64,000 nt of DNA, taken from positions 81,489,410 through 81,553,409 of the forward strand of contig OX578137.1 in assembly GCA_951213105.1 (NCBI GenBank). Reading direction: 5' to 3'. A program made the translations under genes and the position numbers. Source of the stretch: Amaurobius ferox (Eukaryota > Arthropoda > Arachnida > Araneae > Amaurobiidae). The first letter of the stretch is position 1. Each line of letters begins with the position of its first letter. The notes below the pieces were generated by a model. It did not search any database and was not told the DNA's origin. It saw nothing but the letters and a program-made list of their open reading frames with translations. Below, in pieces: positions 1 to 14,405 of this stretch.

Positions 1-1406
1 AATTTATTTTTAGCTAGCATGAATACTAAATAAACAAGTTTGAATGAGATTGATATATAATTGCAAATGTACACTCGATTTGAAAAAAATGCATTAAAAA
101 GGCGAGGGCGTTAACGAATGAAAGGACTGGTGTCTCGCAAACAAGGCTTTTGAGCTAATCCCACAGGTAGAAACCAATGGGGGATAAGTCGTTGTGTGTG
201 GTGACGAACTAACGATCCTTCTGGACCAATCTATCTTGAAAGAAATGCCCTATTCACATAGACCTCGCAACCTTGCTGAAACATGCAGAGGCGGATGGTA
301 AGAAATTTGAACTCCTACATTAATACTATTATAAACAATTGTAAATAATACTTGCAATTGTCATGTCTAATAAACATGTATTGTATTATCTGTACCCCTT
401 ATTTTTCGCTTATTCCCGTATCTGTAGTACCTCAAGGTGGCGTTTGTGGCCACATGTTCCTATGCAAAACGGACTTGTTTTTGTATGCCTGCATTACCTT
501 TAAGTTTGTCTAAGACATTTTGGACCACTCTGTAAATATAATGTATTTATGTAAATCGAATGCATATATAGCTAAATAGAGCAGGGTAAAATGCATCGTT
601 GCTAATTGCTATTTGAATTTAATCACAAGTCTGTTCAAAGCTATTGGTCCATAAACAATATAAAGTATGATGTAATACACCTAAAAGTTCAAATACATTT
701 AACATGAACCCTGTACAATGTATTGTCATTAAGAAAAAAAAATAATGATATGCATGAAAGTTATATTGTGTTATGTTTTAGAAATTTATTGGGGCGAAGT
801 TCTCTAAACTGAGAACTTGTGTGGCGTAGAGTAATATTAAAAAAATGTACCATTTGATAATATTTGTAATGTAACAAATTTTGGATGTATGTTTTTCAAA
901 AAATGTCGCCATTGAACTAAGGACCACTATGCACAAGTTTTCATTTTTCTAAGTAATGTTTGAGTTACAAAATTGCTACAACTGAATGCTTACAAATTTG
1001 AACTCGAATTAATATAGTTGAAATATACAGAGATACTATTTTGATAATAGAAAGACGTGATGCTTAAAATATTTAATAAATTATAAATAAAAGGGAGAAT
1101 GCATTAAAAATTGCAACATAATGACCCTAACAAAATGAATTAACTAATTCCTTCTGCACCAGTGTATATTATAGGGCTTACAATAAATGTACTTTAAATG
1201 TAACCTATAATGTCGTAGTTTCAAAATACACTATAAACTGCTTTAAACGAATTCTCTCTTGACTTCTCAATATATAAAATAAATTTAAGTCGAAATATGT
1301 TTATGCAGTTAAATTTATCATACTAAAATGTTACATATTAAGATAATGTTTAGATTTTCAACTACATATTACCCATAGAAAGAAACGTTTAACTAGTTTC
1401 AAGGTT
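1..1406. other. AT-rich stretch without a recognisable gene
   Basis: No long open frame, RNA gene or clear repeat structure is seen. The sequence is AT-rich with many short A or T runs. Confidence 0.6.
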
Positions 1407-1697
1407 ATTTATATGTTGAAACCCAGACCGTCCGACCTACCAGAAAGGTGTAAGGTAACTGTTTGGACGGTCAGGAAGTGCCACCCAATTTAGACCGGAA
1501 CCCAGTGGGGGAGGCATCCACAGGGACAGTACCCTCCTTCCCCTACCACCAACCTCTCAGAAGGACTTTCGGATCCACATGTTTAACGTGATCGTACTCC
1601 GCATAAACACGGCGGCAGTTTTGGCAGTGGCTGGAATCGAACCCGGGCCTACCGAGTGCAACTCCAGCGCGCTAACCAATGGGCTACCGCGCCCAAG
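1407..1697 (-). repeat. tRNA-derived SINE, minus strand
   Basis: Read on the minus strand, 1696-1629 has a pol III A-box-like GCCCATTGGTTAGCGCG and a B box GGTTCGATTCC at tRNA spacing. This is followed by a body that ends in a GACCGTCCAAACAGTT segment. The same body and tail recur at 17,080-17,320, which supports a SINE family rather than a tRNA gene. Confidence 0.75.
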
Positions 1698-2099
1698 GTT
1701 ATTTATATGTGTCAATATTTAGACATGTGTACTTGAAACTTTCTGAGCTATCAATATTAGTCAATAAATGAAAAAAAATTAATGTGGGCAGCGCATGACT
1801 TTCCCTACAGATCTAAATATTTTTTTTTCTCTCTATTTCGTCAATGTTTCATTAAATTGAATTTATTTGTACAAAAAACCACTCGCAATGGTAATAAATT
1901 AGACCGAAGTTGCAATTTTAGTTCAATTATCGTTTTCATTTGGTAACTGGACGTATCAAAAATGCGAAAACACAAAATGTTTCGAGAGCGGCTAGTCCTA
2001 GAGTTATGGGGTTGGTCTTATTATTTCCATCATCAAAATAACGTATAAAAGAAGCATTTAATTGATACATTAGAGTATATGCAGTCATTAATTTTATAT

Positions 2100-2405
2100 T
2101 TTGACGACATTTCGCAAAAAAACAGACAGGTTCTTTTTTCCCGAATCTTACTAAAGCCTAATCAGCGCCAGGGTAATCCACAAGTGACTGACTTACCGAC
2201 CAAATTTTAAGAAATTTGGCTTACTAGGTTTTAAGTTTGAGTAGGTATGTACATTGCACAGTCACACACGTATATACGCACAGAAAAGTACACCGACGTC
2301 AAGATAAAAATAGCTTTCTCATCTTCAATGGATCAGAAAATGTGCATATCCGACGAAAACTCTAGTTCCGATTTTCGGCACGATTTCAATACTTCCTCTG
2401 TATAT
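2100..2405 (+). repeat. Dispersed repeat family B, copy 1
   Basis: It shares blocks with 14,041-14,405 and 24,100-24,700: a CCCGAATC..ACTA segment, a run of short CACAC or ACAGAC motifs, CAGACGTCA, then GAAAACTCGAGTTCCGATTTTCGGCAC-like sequence. It is noncoding. Confidence 0.6.
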
Positions 2406-3082
2406 TTCCAAATATTTCAGTGAAATTTAAATTTTTTAATAACTTTTATCATAGTATATGTATGTATTTTTTTAACTCGGAGATAAATTACTAAACCTAT
2501 TAATCGTAAAGCCATATGCGAACATAATCATTGGGACGTAAATTGTAGTAATAATGTACACTATGTGGTCGTTATCAACATTCATTAACTGAAAAGTTAT
2601 CACATATATATCAGTATGAGATAAGATAAAAATACAGCCATGTGTGTAGTGATATATTGTCTTATTATATGAACCATAAAATCTAATGTTGTACTCGAAA
2701 TCTGTATAACTAATTGAATCAGTGTTATCATTCGATCATGACACTTAACGTCAAAACATGCATTATGGAAATGTGTGCACAATAGTGCATTAGTAAATAA
2801 AATATATATTATATTTTATTAATATATAATTCAAATATATAGTGATATTTAGTGATATATATAGTGATATATAGTGATAATGTATGCATGTAAAATAATG
2901 TATGCATGTATGCATTAAAGCATGTATCAATGTATAAAGTTTATACTGTTTTTCACTCTTTAAAATTAAAAAATATTAAACTTCCTTATTTTTAACATTT
3001 TCAGAGAAGATATAAAATTGTACTCAGAATTATCCGATGACATTTGGAATCCCACAAATTATTATAATCGAAACTCCTAGAT

Positions 3083-4040
3083 TTTAAAACTTTCTAACAT
3101 TGTTGAAAAGTGTTTATGTCTTTGTTCATGATGTCTGCTTGTCTGTCCGTTCGCATGATAATTGCCGTAAAAATTACTTTATCAAAATCAAATTTTAGTA
3201 TTTTGTTGTGACGGTCTGCGGGACGCATGGGAATTTAAATTAATAATATTATCACCCAATTAGTCTCGGATTGAACCCAGGTTGAAAACATGAAACACAT
3301 TGAAAATTATGGTACCTAATTTTTCAAAAATTTTTAAAGCGAAGTACAATTCACAAATTGCTTCCAAAATTTTCGAAAATATTCAAATTAGCCAATAAAA
3401 TATATATACAAAAAATTCAACAAAATGTGTGCTGTAGTTTTTTAAATAAAACTTAAAATAATAATTACACCCATATTATACTAAAAGATCACGTGCCCCA
3501 CTTCAAAATAAATTATGGCATCTACCTATTTTTCCCAGTGTAAAAATCGGGATTTTTAAAGTTCTTATAAATTCATATTTCGTGTTACATCCGCCTAAAA
3601 CCGTTTTATTTTTGCCTATATTTTTTGTCAACGCAATTACAATATTGAGTTTAAATGATCATCAAACTTTGATTATTTCTACAGCGAATCCTTATTTTAA
3701 TGGATGCAGAATATAAACAAGTGATTGTAAGATGGGAATTGCTATTTTTTTCAAGCAAAATGATTTAGCTCTGGCGTCTGGAATAAAAGTGATATGACTG
3801 AATGTATTCATTGCTTTTACATAGAGAGCCATGCGATTTATATTTCGATGACGTCATTTGAATAAAGTCCATTTTCTTCGATGAAGTTTTAAGTTTTCAA
3901 ATATAATAAATTATTGTAGTACTGTTATAATTTAAAACATATCGGAGCTGAACGTATCGCATTTTAGAGATGTTTAAATAAAATTGCATTTCAGTTGGAA
4001 AGTGTTTCATAATTAATGCTTCAAGAATAGTTGATCTTTT
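3083..4040 (+). repeat. Dispersed repeat family A, copy 1
   Basis: The left end carries a diverged GTTGAAAAGTGTTTATG..TTTGTTCAT block, followed by GCCGTAAAAATTACTTTATC. The right end carries TTGGAAAGTGTTTCATAAT and a GTTGATCTTT block. The same order of blocks occurs at 5,279-6,382, 22,428-23,749 (inverted) and 23,868-25,132. No coding capacity is visible, so it may be a nonautonomous transposon. Confidence 0.65.
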
Positions 4041-5278
4041 ATGTCAATAAATACGCCGGACAATTTATTTGTGATATTTTATTTGTTACCAGTACATTTT
4101 GTTTGTTAGCAGCGCATTTTGAACATCTGTGCGTCTGTTCATATTTGTTCAAAAATATATATATAACTATGAAAAATCTGGAATATTGTCTAACAAGAGT
4201 CGAATGGTTTGGCGCAGTTTGCACATAAAAAATTTCATGAAGTTTCGATATCGAAAATAAATATATTCTATCCTAGCTTCACAAAGCATGTGATATATAT
4301 AAATAATATAGGACATGAAAGACAAAAGAAAAGCTGCATAACTCGTGAGCAACTTATTTGTTCTAACAATAAGATCTCGTTTTAATGGAAGCACGTATAT
4401 TTTATCTGATTTATTATATTTCATTCAAAGTTTTAATGTATAAATAATATTCTTCATTTATATTTCGATTAATAAAGTATGAATCTAATTTTTGTTTTAT
4501 ATTTTCTTTATTTAATATTGCCATTAAATATCCTGCATAATAGTTGTAAAATGTTTTTATTCTAATTTTCTTGCTTATTATTTCTGTATATTGTCTATAT
4601 GTCTTGCACAGAAAAATTCTGAAGCTTTCTTATTCAGTAGACTACTCAAAATAACGGAGACGATAGTGTGAGAAAACCCTCACCTGCGATCACAGCCGTT
4701 GTTCAAATTGCAGTGATCAAGTAACGGGCCAATAAAAATATTTTTGTGACACCATTAGGCATCTTATACAGTTTTTGCTGTTTACGACGAAAGAAAACGC
4801 ATACTTTTAGTCACTGTTTTATGACATTTGGGGCAAAATATCCTAGGGCCTAGACTTAAACCAAGTTTCATTGGAAACTGAAAGAGGCAATGCGACATCG
4901 CACTGAGGATCATCCAATGAGAGCAAGGTGGGCTTATCTGAGAGCAATGTGGGCTTATCTGTTGGGAGAGTCGTGTTTTTAAGCAGTGTTATATTAGAGA
5001 GATTGGTTATTTTTTTTTAGTATTGAGCATGTTATAGAAAAAGACGTAGTCTTAATACACAATGGACCGGAAATACAGATGTTTGTGTCAGTCGTCGTGT
5101 ACGTTTGGCCAAATTTTGATCTTTGGAATAAGATCCAAAAAGGACCTGGTCTCACACGTTGATTGTCTGCTCCTTAATCTTTTTGTTAAGGTTGATGTAA
5201 CTTTAATTATAGCATTAATAGAGGTGAGAATAAATGATAATTTATTTGAAAAGTAAAAAATGTGTATTTTAATGTGTA
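4041..5278. other. AT-rich spacer without a recognisable gene
   Basis: Only short frames (65-85 codons) occur here, with no family resemblance and on both strands, as expected by chance. A short direct repeat (GAGAGCAA.GTGGGCTTATCTG) occurs near 4,920-4,960. Confidence 0.55.
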
Positions 5279-6382
5279 GTTTTTAACACTTTACAACATA
5301 ATTGAAACGTGTTTATGACTTTGTTCATTCAGTCTGTCTGCCCGTTAGCACGATAACTGCCGTAAAAATGACTTTATCAAAATGAAATTTTAGTATGTTG
5401 CTCAGACTGTCTGTGGGACCTATTGGAATATAAATGAATAATATCACCCAATTAGTTTTGGATTGAACCCGGGTTGAAGAATTGAAATACATTGAACCCT
5501 ATGGGACCTAATGTTTCAGACATTTTTTAAACGGATTTAAAATTCACAAATTGCTGCGAAAGTTTTAGGAAATATTCAAATTATCCCATAAAATATATAA
5601 AAAAATATAAGCAAAATATATTCAGTAGTTTTTAAAATAAAAATTAAAATAATAACTACACATTTATATGAAGAGATCACTTGACCATTATATGAAAAGA
5701 TCACGTGACCCACTTCAATATAAAATATGGCATCCATCTTGTGCAAAATCGTGATTTTTAAAGTTCTTTTTAAATCATATTGAGTGTTGTATCCGTCCTA
5801 AAACTGCTTTATTTTTGCTCAAATAATGTGCATCTACTTACTGAAACAACGCAATTACAATATATTTGAGTTTAAATGATCATCCAACTTTGATTATTTC
5901 TACAACAAAGCCTGATTTTCACTTATGAAGAATGTAAATACCAAAGGATGTAAAATGAATTGTATAAGAATTGCTGCATTTCTTTAACGCAAAATTATTT
6001 AGCTCATGGAGTCTGTAATATAGCTGATATGAATGAAATATTCATTGATTTTAGACGAATTTTTCGATGAAGTTTTCAAATATAATAAATTATTATAATA
6101 TTATGATAATTTTAAAAACATTACTGAGGAATGTATCGCATTTTATAGATATTTAACCAGGCAATTTATATTTCAATGCCGCCATTTGAATAAAGTTCAT
6201 TTGGTTTCAATGAAATTTGAATATGTTTTCAAATATATTAAATTAATATAGTATTGTGATAATTTTAAAAATGTTACCGAGGAATGTATCGCATTTTAGA
6301 GATATGTAAATGAAATCGCATTCTTGTTGGAAAGTATTTCATGATCACTGTTTTATGCATGATTGATCTTTCTTGTTTATTT
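5279..6382 (+). repeat. Dispersed repeat family A, copy 2
   Basis: It starts with TTTTTAACACTTTACAACAT and ends with a TGCATGATTGATCTTTCTTG block. It is colinear with copy 1 over about 1 kb. Internal segments such as AAATTATTATAATATT are themselves duplicated around 6,070 and 6,230. Confidence 0.7.
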
Positions 6383-6560
6383 AATGATTATGTTAAGGAA
6401 CTTGTGCAAAGATGTAATGGTGGGTTATTGCGGAGTTTCAATGGTTTTTTCACCACAATTCTATTGTCGTAAGGTGCTCATAAAAAGTAATATTTTGTAC
6501 TGCACTGCATATTTCATAATCATTGTCTAAAGTTAAACATTAACTACATAGTGGACATGC

Positions 6561-7100
6561 TGCAGCAAGATTTTCAGTTAGTAATGTCTGATTAATTTAC
6601 CGGCAGACTAATTTAAATAACGAGAACTACCACAAATAAATAAACTTGAATTATTGGAAGTAATATTTAACCTCATGGGCAAAATTTTCTATTTAGTTTT
6701 TTTGGGTTTTTAACACAGTCTCATAACCCATAAGTATTACGCTAAATTAATATTACGCGAAATTAATTTCTATTCAGTTATTTGGGTTTTTAACGTAGTT
6801 TCATTACCCATAAATATTACGCGAAATTAATATTTTTATTTATGTTAAAAAGTTTGACAACAATAGAAACCCGTACTTTGAGGGTATACGTTAGAACACG
6901 TGCGACCCCAGGTAATTCGTTCTAGTGAAGCAATATTGCACAATAAACTCCGTGTATTTGAATCATGCTGCAGCAAGATTTTCAGTCAGTAGCGATTCAT
7001 TAATTTACCGGCTGACTAATTTAAATTGAAGAAACTACCACAAATAAATAGGTTTAAATAAATGGAAGTAATATTTAGTCTTATGGGCTATGAGCTAAAA
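6561..7100 (+). repeat. Direct duplication, about 130 bp, offset about 410 bp
   Basis: A segment beginning CAGCAAGATTTTCAG, with ATTTACCGGC.GACTAATTTAAA and ACTACCACAAATAAATA, occurs at about 6,561-6,690 and again at about 6,970-7,090. The copies have diverged, so the duplication is old. Confidence 0.6.
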
Positions 7101-8149
7101 CTTCTGTTTAGTTTATTGGATCTTTACCAACAGTCTTTAACAACATTCTCATAAACCATGAGTATTACGTGAAATTACTATTTTATTTTATGTTAAAAAG
7201 ATTAATAAGAAAAGACACGTGTACATTAGGAGTGTACGTCCCAGACAATTATTTCTAGTGAAGCAATATTTTGTTAAGATAATGGCTCTGACAAATACTT
7301 AAAATTGAATGTAATTTACCATTCAAATATTCTTGCAATAACAATTTTAACGAACATATATTCTATATTGAAATGTATTTAAAAAACTTTTAGGATTCGA
7401 TTTTCTTCTAGTTTAAGACAGATCGGTGTATTTGGCAAAATCTGTTTTGAAAGAATTGTAAATATAGTGTTCCGAGGAGATCTGATTACAATAAAGTACT
7501 ATTTATCATTGCATCAACTTATAAAATATGTTTCTCTATACATCTGTGATCTACTTATATTGAAATTTGACTTAATTCTGGAAAAGATGTCAGGTAAGCT
7601 CTGCAATACTTAGTTTATGTAGTTAGTCACCCGAAGGGTAGGCATATGACAGTTATCTACATACTTCTTTAGAAAATAAGAACAGAATATTACAATTATT
7701 TTACATATAATCAGTATCATGTAGTACTGACATTTGTTTAAATATGAAATGCTACGTGTAAATAAAAACATAACACCACCAATAAATAAACAAATGGTTT
7801 CCGACCCGAATCCAACACCTCATTTTCGCGGTCTGCGATAGACTTTTTACGTAAAATTCATTTCATAGAATAATAGACATATTGTACATTGACAACATTT
7901 TAATTATAGGAAAGAAAACTTTGTTGTTATTTCTAAAATCACTTTTTACTGAGTAGTAGAAATATCTAATTCAAAGTTTTTCGTTAATTCTTGCAAAAAT
8001 ATAAAATTGAATTCCAAATATCAGTACACCTTTAACATTACACGACTGTTTGCAGTAAGTTAATGCTGTAAGGCGCGCAGTGTGCTGCTTTGTTTCGAAT
8101 GAAAATATTTGTAAAACTTTTCGTTGTCTGGGAGGCAAACGTCTGTCGC
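7101..8149. other. Spacer without a recognisable gene
   Basis: Nothing beyond AT-rich unique-looking sequence is seen. Confidence 0.5.
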
Positions 8150-8570
8150 CTGGAGTTCTAAACTTTTCCTGAAGTAGTTAGTTCCCTTCGCTCGTAGATT
8201 AAATGGAATATGTTTGACTATGTTCAGGGAGATAAACAATATTTGTGTGAAAAATATTACAAACAAAGGAAGTTTAAAATATAAAGAACCTTATTTAAAA
8301 CCATACCATCACCACTGCATGATGGCGGGTTTTACCATAAATGGACGAAAACTAGGACGCTTGGAGTTCTAAACTTTTCTTGAAAGAGTTAATTTCCTTC
8401 GCTCACAGATTAAATGAAATGTGTTTGACTATGCTCTGGGAAATAAACAAATATAATTTTATAAAAAAACATATCGAAACAACGGAAGTTAAAACTATAA
8501 AAAATCTCATTTTAAACCATACCATCACCACTGCTCTATGACGATTATAGTCGTTCGCCATAAATAGAGG
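8150..8570 (+). repeat. Tandem duplication, two units of about 205 bp
   Basis: Both units start GGAGTTCTAAACTTTTC and end near CCATACCATCACCACTGC plus a short ATAAAT.GA.GA segment. Unit 1 is about 8,151-8,352 and unit 2 about 8,358-8,570. They are diverged, noncoding tandem copies. Confidence 0.65.
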
Positions 8571-8689
8571 AACAATTGGTATCTAAATGTTCCAAATAAT
8601 CAGTTATTTTAGAGTTAAACAGAACTCGAAAGCGTTTATAGAACTATACAAAGTCATCTTCCCAAGTCATTTAAAATTTGCAGGGGAGG

Positions 8690-9068
8690 GAGGGGGGGCA
8701 CTTTTCCCCAATAGTGGGGGAAAGGTTCGAATTCAGAAATGCTGATTCCATACTATGCCGTTAGACCCAAAAGAACTCTTCAGGCCTAAACATATAATCG
8801 GGGATGCCTTTCGAAGTAGTGAGTGACGCACGTATGTAGTACTGCCATCTCGTGAGAGAGGTGAGATCGTTAGAGAGAGATAAGATTGCTTGCTCGTTTT
8901 TTATTCCTGGTCACCAACTGTGGCGGGTCTCTTTTCCCCAATGGTGGGGGATAGTTCCGGACTCGGAGCCTTTAGATTGCTGATCCCGTACTATGACACT
9001 AGGTCCAAAATAATACTGCCCGAAGGTATAATCTGGAATGACTTTCGTAGTAATGAGTGACGCGATAC
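8690..9068 (+). repeat. Direct repeat pair of about 140 bp
   Basis: Two diverged copies (about 8,697-8,830 and 8,928-9,067) share CTTTTCCCCAAT.GTGGGGGA, ATACTATGxC and GTAGTxATGAGTGACGC. They are more GC-rich than the surroundings. No coding capacity is seen. Confidence 0.6.
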
Positions 9069-12000
9069 AACCCCGCCACGAATTCATAATGCACATTTTA
9101 AAATACCAAATAACACAGATATTTTTTACAGGACATTTTTCAGCATTCCAGTTTCTAAATATTTATTTACGATGGTTTCCCCATTGAATTACTGAAGAGT
9201 AATAATAACCACAAAGAACATCAACCGGATATAGTTTCAGCCCTTTTTACATATAACGTCTAATTTATTCCATAATTGCATTTTATATTGAATTTAAAAT
9301 CTGTTTTTTTTTAATTAATAATTTTCCAATTTAACTTATATATATCCTAATGCATGAGATTATACTTTTATATGACTTTTGTACAATTCAACATAAAATA
9401 AGCCAAAGGATTTTCAACAGCAGCATAGGTATATCACATAAGGATATTTAAATTATGTATTTATAAATATTGCAGTGTGCATGGAACATACATTTAACTT
9501 TATGTCTCTTAAAGTTTCATCCAGAAATATTATTTGAAAAGCAGATTTTATTTATACAAGATTCAAAATACGCTGCATACTTTCTGTAAATGATTCTGAA
9601 GACAGATGTGTTTTGCAATTGACTATTCATTTAACGTCGTTGCTCTTTTCTACTTTTGTTAAGTAGAAATGGAATATTTTGCGAAATAATGCATCTGTGT
9701 CCTTATAAATATTCAAAATATAATGAAATACATATTTTACATAAAACACCAGTTAGATTCTGCTGCATTCAGATATACGTATGTATTTTGTTTTGGTAAC
9801 ATACACAACTCAGCAGTTTTGACATATTAAATTCAAAATTGAAAAAAATGTAAATTTTAAATGTATGAGAGAAAATTGAAATTCTCTAGAGTAAAAATGT
9901 TTTGGAAAAATAAAGTCTACCTACTCAGATATATTAAAACATTTTTGTTTATGGTTTGTGCTCGATACCTTTCTGCTTTAAATTATATTTATAACATTCT
10001 ACAAAAAGGAACAGTAAAAAAACATCAAACGATATTTATTTGAAGGCGTTGGAACTCAACTTCTTTGATAAAAAAGTACTACTTTAACTTATATGTTTGC
10101 ATTTATTTAGGTTCTTGTCAGCATTAAACGTTGCCAAAATGTTGATATAATTTTTCATTTAAATAGTTGAGATAAAGAAATATTTTATAGTCACATAACC
10201 TAAAAATATAGAAGTGACATGTGGAAGGTTAATATGGCAATTGAAAATTTTAACTGCATGTGCCCGCTGACTCTTGCTGAAAGTAAATCCAAAATCCAAC
10301 ATATTTCGGCTATTCTTTAGAAAGTAAAAGAAATATAATGAGTGTGTGTTTACCAGCTTTCCGCAAATGCAACTAGAAAATTGACCAGTTAATATTCTAT
10401 GATACATATCCCGAATAAAAAATTCATATTTATTTTGGTCTTAGTGTTACGTTACCACGTTTTAGGCCGTATGTTCTGTTTCGACGACTACGAGCTGATC
10501 CCACACGTCAAACCACTGACCACTGTATAGGCTAAAAATCTTAGACGTTGAAGGACTATAATACCACATATTAGTCTTTCTTATAATGGAGCCTCTCTGT
10601 TACGAAGCAAATTCACTCATGTTCGCAATTTGAAGCGAATCAGTAAATTAGCCTTTGTTGAATAATCATATAAAATTAATGATGAAAAATATTTTTTTAA
10701 TTATAAACTATCTATCCCATTTAAATTTTCAGTCTTTCTTGTGGAATTGGAAATACGACAAAACTCTTTATTCTATGAAGCCCTTTTCTTTAAACAGTCG
10801 ACGAATTCTTACCAAGTCAATAAAGAGTACTTAGGGATGTCTCTTTCTCCGACGGTTATTATTATTTCAAAACATTGTAAAAAAACATCCTTTGTCCGAA
10901 CCTGGGCTCGGACAGAGGGTATTCGTACTGTGCAGACGTCGTTATCCCAATTAAACTACTGGGACGAAATGACAAGATCTTCATTCTCCTCTCTTTAATG
11001 TTAGATTGGCGTACAAATTTATAGTCTGACTAACAGCCATCGACTATTTTTACACCAGGTTAGCCATATGGTACTATACTTATCCAGGTTAGTATCCTGC
11101 ATGGTCTTTAGCATCATGACTTGAAATCGGCATTCAAGGTACCAGAGTCTACTGAATCTGTACTAATCTTACTAGGGTCACTTGCAGACTTCTAAAATCA
11201 CAGTACTGACTTTTGCCATTGTAAATAACCATGCTGGCCTAGATGAAGTACGAATCGCAGATCTCCGTTCAGCTTCGCCAACGCTCGAACGTTCAGCTTC
11301 GCCAAATTGGGGCGGAATTTCAAGATTTTATCGTTGAAGTCAAATCTGTAATGCGACCGTTTTCGAATTTTCTGGTAAAAATAATTTATCTAGTCACAGG
11401 CCGCAAATTAGAGCTCAAACTTTGGTAAAAATATGATTGATCAGTTTTGAATGATGAGTTTACAAGTATTTTGACATTGAAATAACTCAAGAAGGAAGTT
11501 ACGGTCCAATGTGAACAAATTGAGCAATTTAGTGACAATAAGAGGTTAATATGATTATTTTCTATATCTTGGATAAACCGTACCAAACATGTGATTAGAA
11601 AAAGAAGATATTCGATTTATACCTCATTCCATTTCATCCTCCGTAATTCCGGATAAAGATCTATTGAATGTCGCTCAATGTCGACAATTCCAATACAAAT
11701 GGTTCGATTAAGTTTTATAAAAGAAAAATTATAAACCATCTACACATTGGCCACTAATTAGAAAACAAATTTAATCAAAATCGGATATGCCTTCGCAGCT
11801 CTAGATTCATCCTCTTACAAACATTTTGACATTGAAGTCACTCAAACAAAAAATCAATATGTTTAATGTTGTTACAGATGTAATTAAACCAACCCAGTTT
11901 CATGGATAAATGCATGAAATAAGAATTCAAGAAACATTTTAAGAAGTTTTCAAGATATTTGGAAGTAGCATACTGTAATTATTCTCAATGTGAAAAGTTG

Positions 12001-12094
12001 CAATGCATTTTTTCATTATCCAAATCTTAAAAATTCCAGAATATGACTAAATATCCGAGAGATATGCAAGGAATATTTTATTTAAATTGCTTAA
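9069..12094. other. AT-rich stretch without a recognisable gene
   Basis: Several frames of 60-85 codons occur but overlap one another on opposite strands and show no family signature. A short tandem (TTCAGCTTCGCCAA) occurs near 11,265-11,310. Confidence 0.5.
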
Positions 12095-12725
12095 GTCATC
12101 CCAAAACAGTGAACTTCAGTCGGAAAGTTTCCGCAATAAAGCAAAAGTAGCTTTTTATCTCTGGTGTTTAATGCTTCTCCTTCGCTAATGGATAACATTA
12201 TGGTTGTCTTTATATTCAGCAGAAAAGATTAAAACCGCTATTCATTTATTCAAATGTAACTGTTAGAAGTTTTTCTACTACAGCCACTCGTCTGTTGAGG
12301 AAATATGAATTTATATATCTGCACGATTCAGTTTTGACGTTTTATATGGATACCATATGTATTAAAATATATCCTATAACCATTTTCTTAAATAATAATT
12401 ATATTTATTACAATATGGAGATTTTATTAGTTATATGAATATATTTTGTACTAATAGCATATTTAAATGCTATAAACATTCTTGAGTTTATTTTCATCAC
12501 TTAAGTAATCCTAAAACAATGAACTTCAGCTAGAAAGTACCCTCAGTAAATGGCTCTTTATCCATGGCTCTTCATCCATGATCTTAATGCCTCGTCGCAG
12601 CTAATGGATGGCATTAAGGTTGACTTTATATTTAACAGAAAAGTTTTAAATGGTTTTCCATTTATTGAAATGCAACTGTTAGAAATTTTCTACCTCAGCC
12701 ACTTATCAGTTGAGGAAATATGAAT
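12095..12725 (+). repeat. Direct repeat pair of about 215 bp
   Basis: A block with TTAAGTxATCCxAAAACAxTGAACTTCAG, then AATGGAT..CATTA and CAGCCACT..TTGAGGAAATATGAAT, occurs at about 12,095-12,310 and about 12,505-12,725. Confidence 0.6.
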
Positions 12726-14040
12726 ACGTGTGAAAAAACAAGGAATTTATGAAGGAGCCTTTATGTGATGGTAAGTGCTGTGAGACTTCATTTTCAACAG
12801 AACCGTTAAGTATTTTTATACCCTTCTGCAAATTTACTTCGCACAGTCGTACACATTTTTGAAAACACCGGAAGTTACATTCCCAGAAAAGTTGAATTCC
12901 TCTGTAAACATCCTACGCTCTTGGAAATATGACGTTGAATCTACATCAGTAATCATCTAAGATATATCTATAGCCAGTCCAGAAAAGTATAAGTTGAAAG
13001 GAAAATGTATAATACGTCCCTTACTGGGGACTAAAATTGAATTAAAAGTGAGTTAAACTTAATTAAAATGAAACGAACATGAATATAAGTCTGCAGAGAA
13101 AGTCATGTGCTACCCACATCAGATTTTTTTCTTTAGGCTACTACTGCGGAGTACAACTTCTACTAATTGGACGTTTTTACTCGTGGAGCTATATAAATAT
13201 TTAGAACTCCACCAATAAATATTCAGAATGCCACCCACCGTAAGAAAATTATATGACACAATATAACATTTCATTAAAAAACTCACAAATTGCAGATATC
13301 TGTCTAAAGCCAATTGCAGAGGCTTGCAGAGCGAGGTTAACTATGCTGAAGCACCCTGTATAAAGAATATGTATATTCCATTAAATATAAGAAACTCTTT
13401 AAGGAGATTCAAGTTTAATTTCATGGCTCACGAAATCTAACAAAATACGTATATCACGTAATCCGCGTTTGTTTCATGATGCACAGCTGTGTCAGGGAGC
13501 CACTAGTCAACAAAATAGTGTATTTTGATGCCATTAAGGTGGTAATTACTTCGATGAGCATAATGTGTGTGTTCAGGATATGTTAATTAACTCTCATTAG
13601 TGTAGTTGTTCATTCAGAAAATTGCTGCATCTGTTCCTGTAAAAATATACTGTTCTACATAATGCGAGACCCCTTAGTTATTCTCATAATGATGTATATT
13701 TATTGCTCAAATTAAATTCTGCGGGTTTCTACAAACATGATTCGAGTTAAAACGTATATCTGAATTAGAATATTTGAAATTAAGTTTAATTTTTATTCGC
13801 AATGAATAAAACTGCTAATGTGAGAAGTGAACTTCTTCGAAGTAAGCAGCAGATATAAAACCGCCAGTGTCTCTAGTCCACTCCAGATGAACATCTTCTG
13901 ATTGTGGGTGATATTCCATTAATCAATCTTTCTAAAATAGTTTAAAATATGAAAATATCGATGTTATATCTACTGTAATTCACTAAGACTTATATCCAAA
14001 ATCCATTTGTATATTCTTGAAGGGCTTTCAAAGCGAAATT
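12726..14040. other. Spacer without a recognisable gene
   Basis: AT-rich, with no coding or RNA signal I can support. Confidence 0.5.
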
Positions 14041-14405
14041 TGGTCTGTCAATTTTCAGCTAGAGTGGATACAGGCAATTTTTATGAATCATTTCACAAAA
14101 AAGTCATGTTCTTTTATCCCGAACCGTTCCAAAATCTAGCCATCACCAGGGTAAGCCAAAAGGGGCTTACCTATCGAATTTTTTGAAATTCGGTGAAATA
14201 GTTTTGCAGCTAGATTGGATACAAAATCTGTACAGACAAACATGTAGACAGACACACACAGAGACAGACACACGGATACACAAACACACACAGACGTCAC
14301 GCTAAAATTATTTTTCAGTATTCTAGAGGTCCGAAAAATATGTAGATTCGTCGAAAACTCGAGTTGCGATTTTCGTCACAGTACCAATACTTTTCCTAAA
14401 CATTA
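14041..14405 (+). repeat. Dispersed repeat family B, copy 2
   Basis: It has the family-B order: TCAGCTAGAGTGGATACAGG, CCCGAACCGT, AGGGTAAGCC, a short ACACA run, CAGACGTCACG, GAAAACTCGAGTTGCGATTT. Confidence 0.65.
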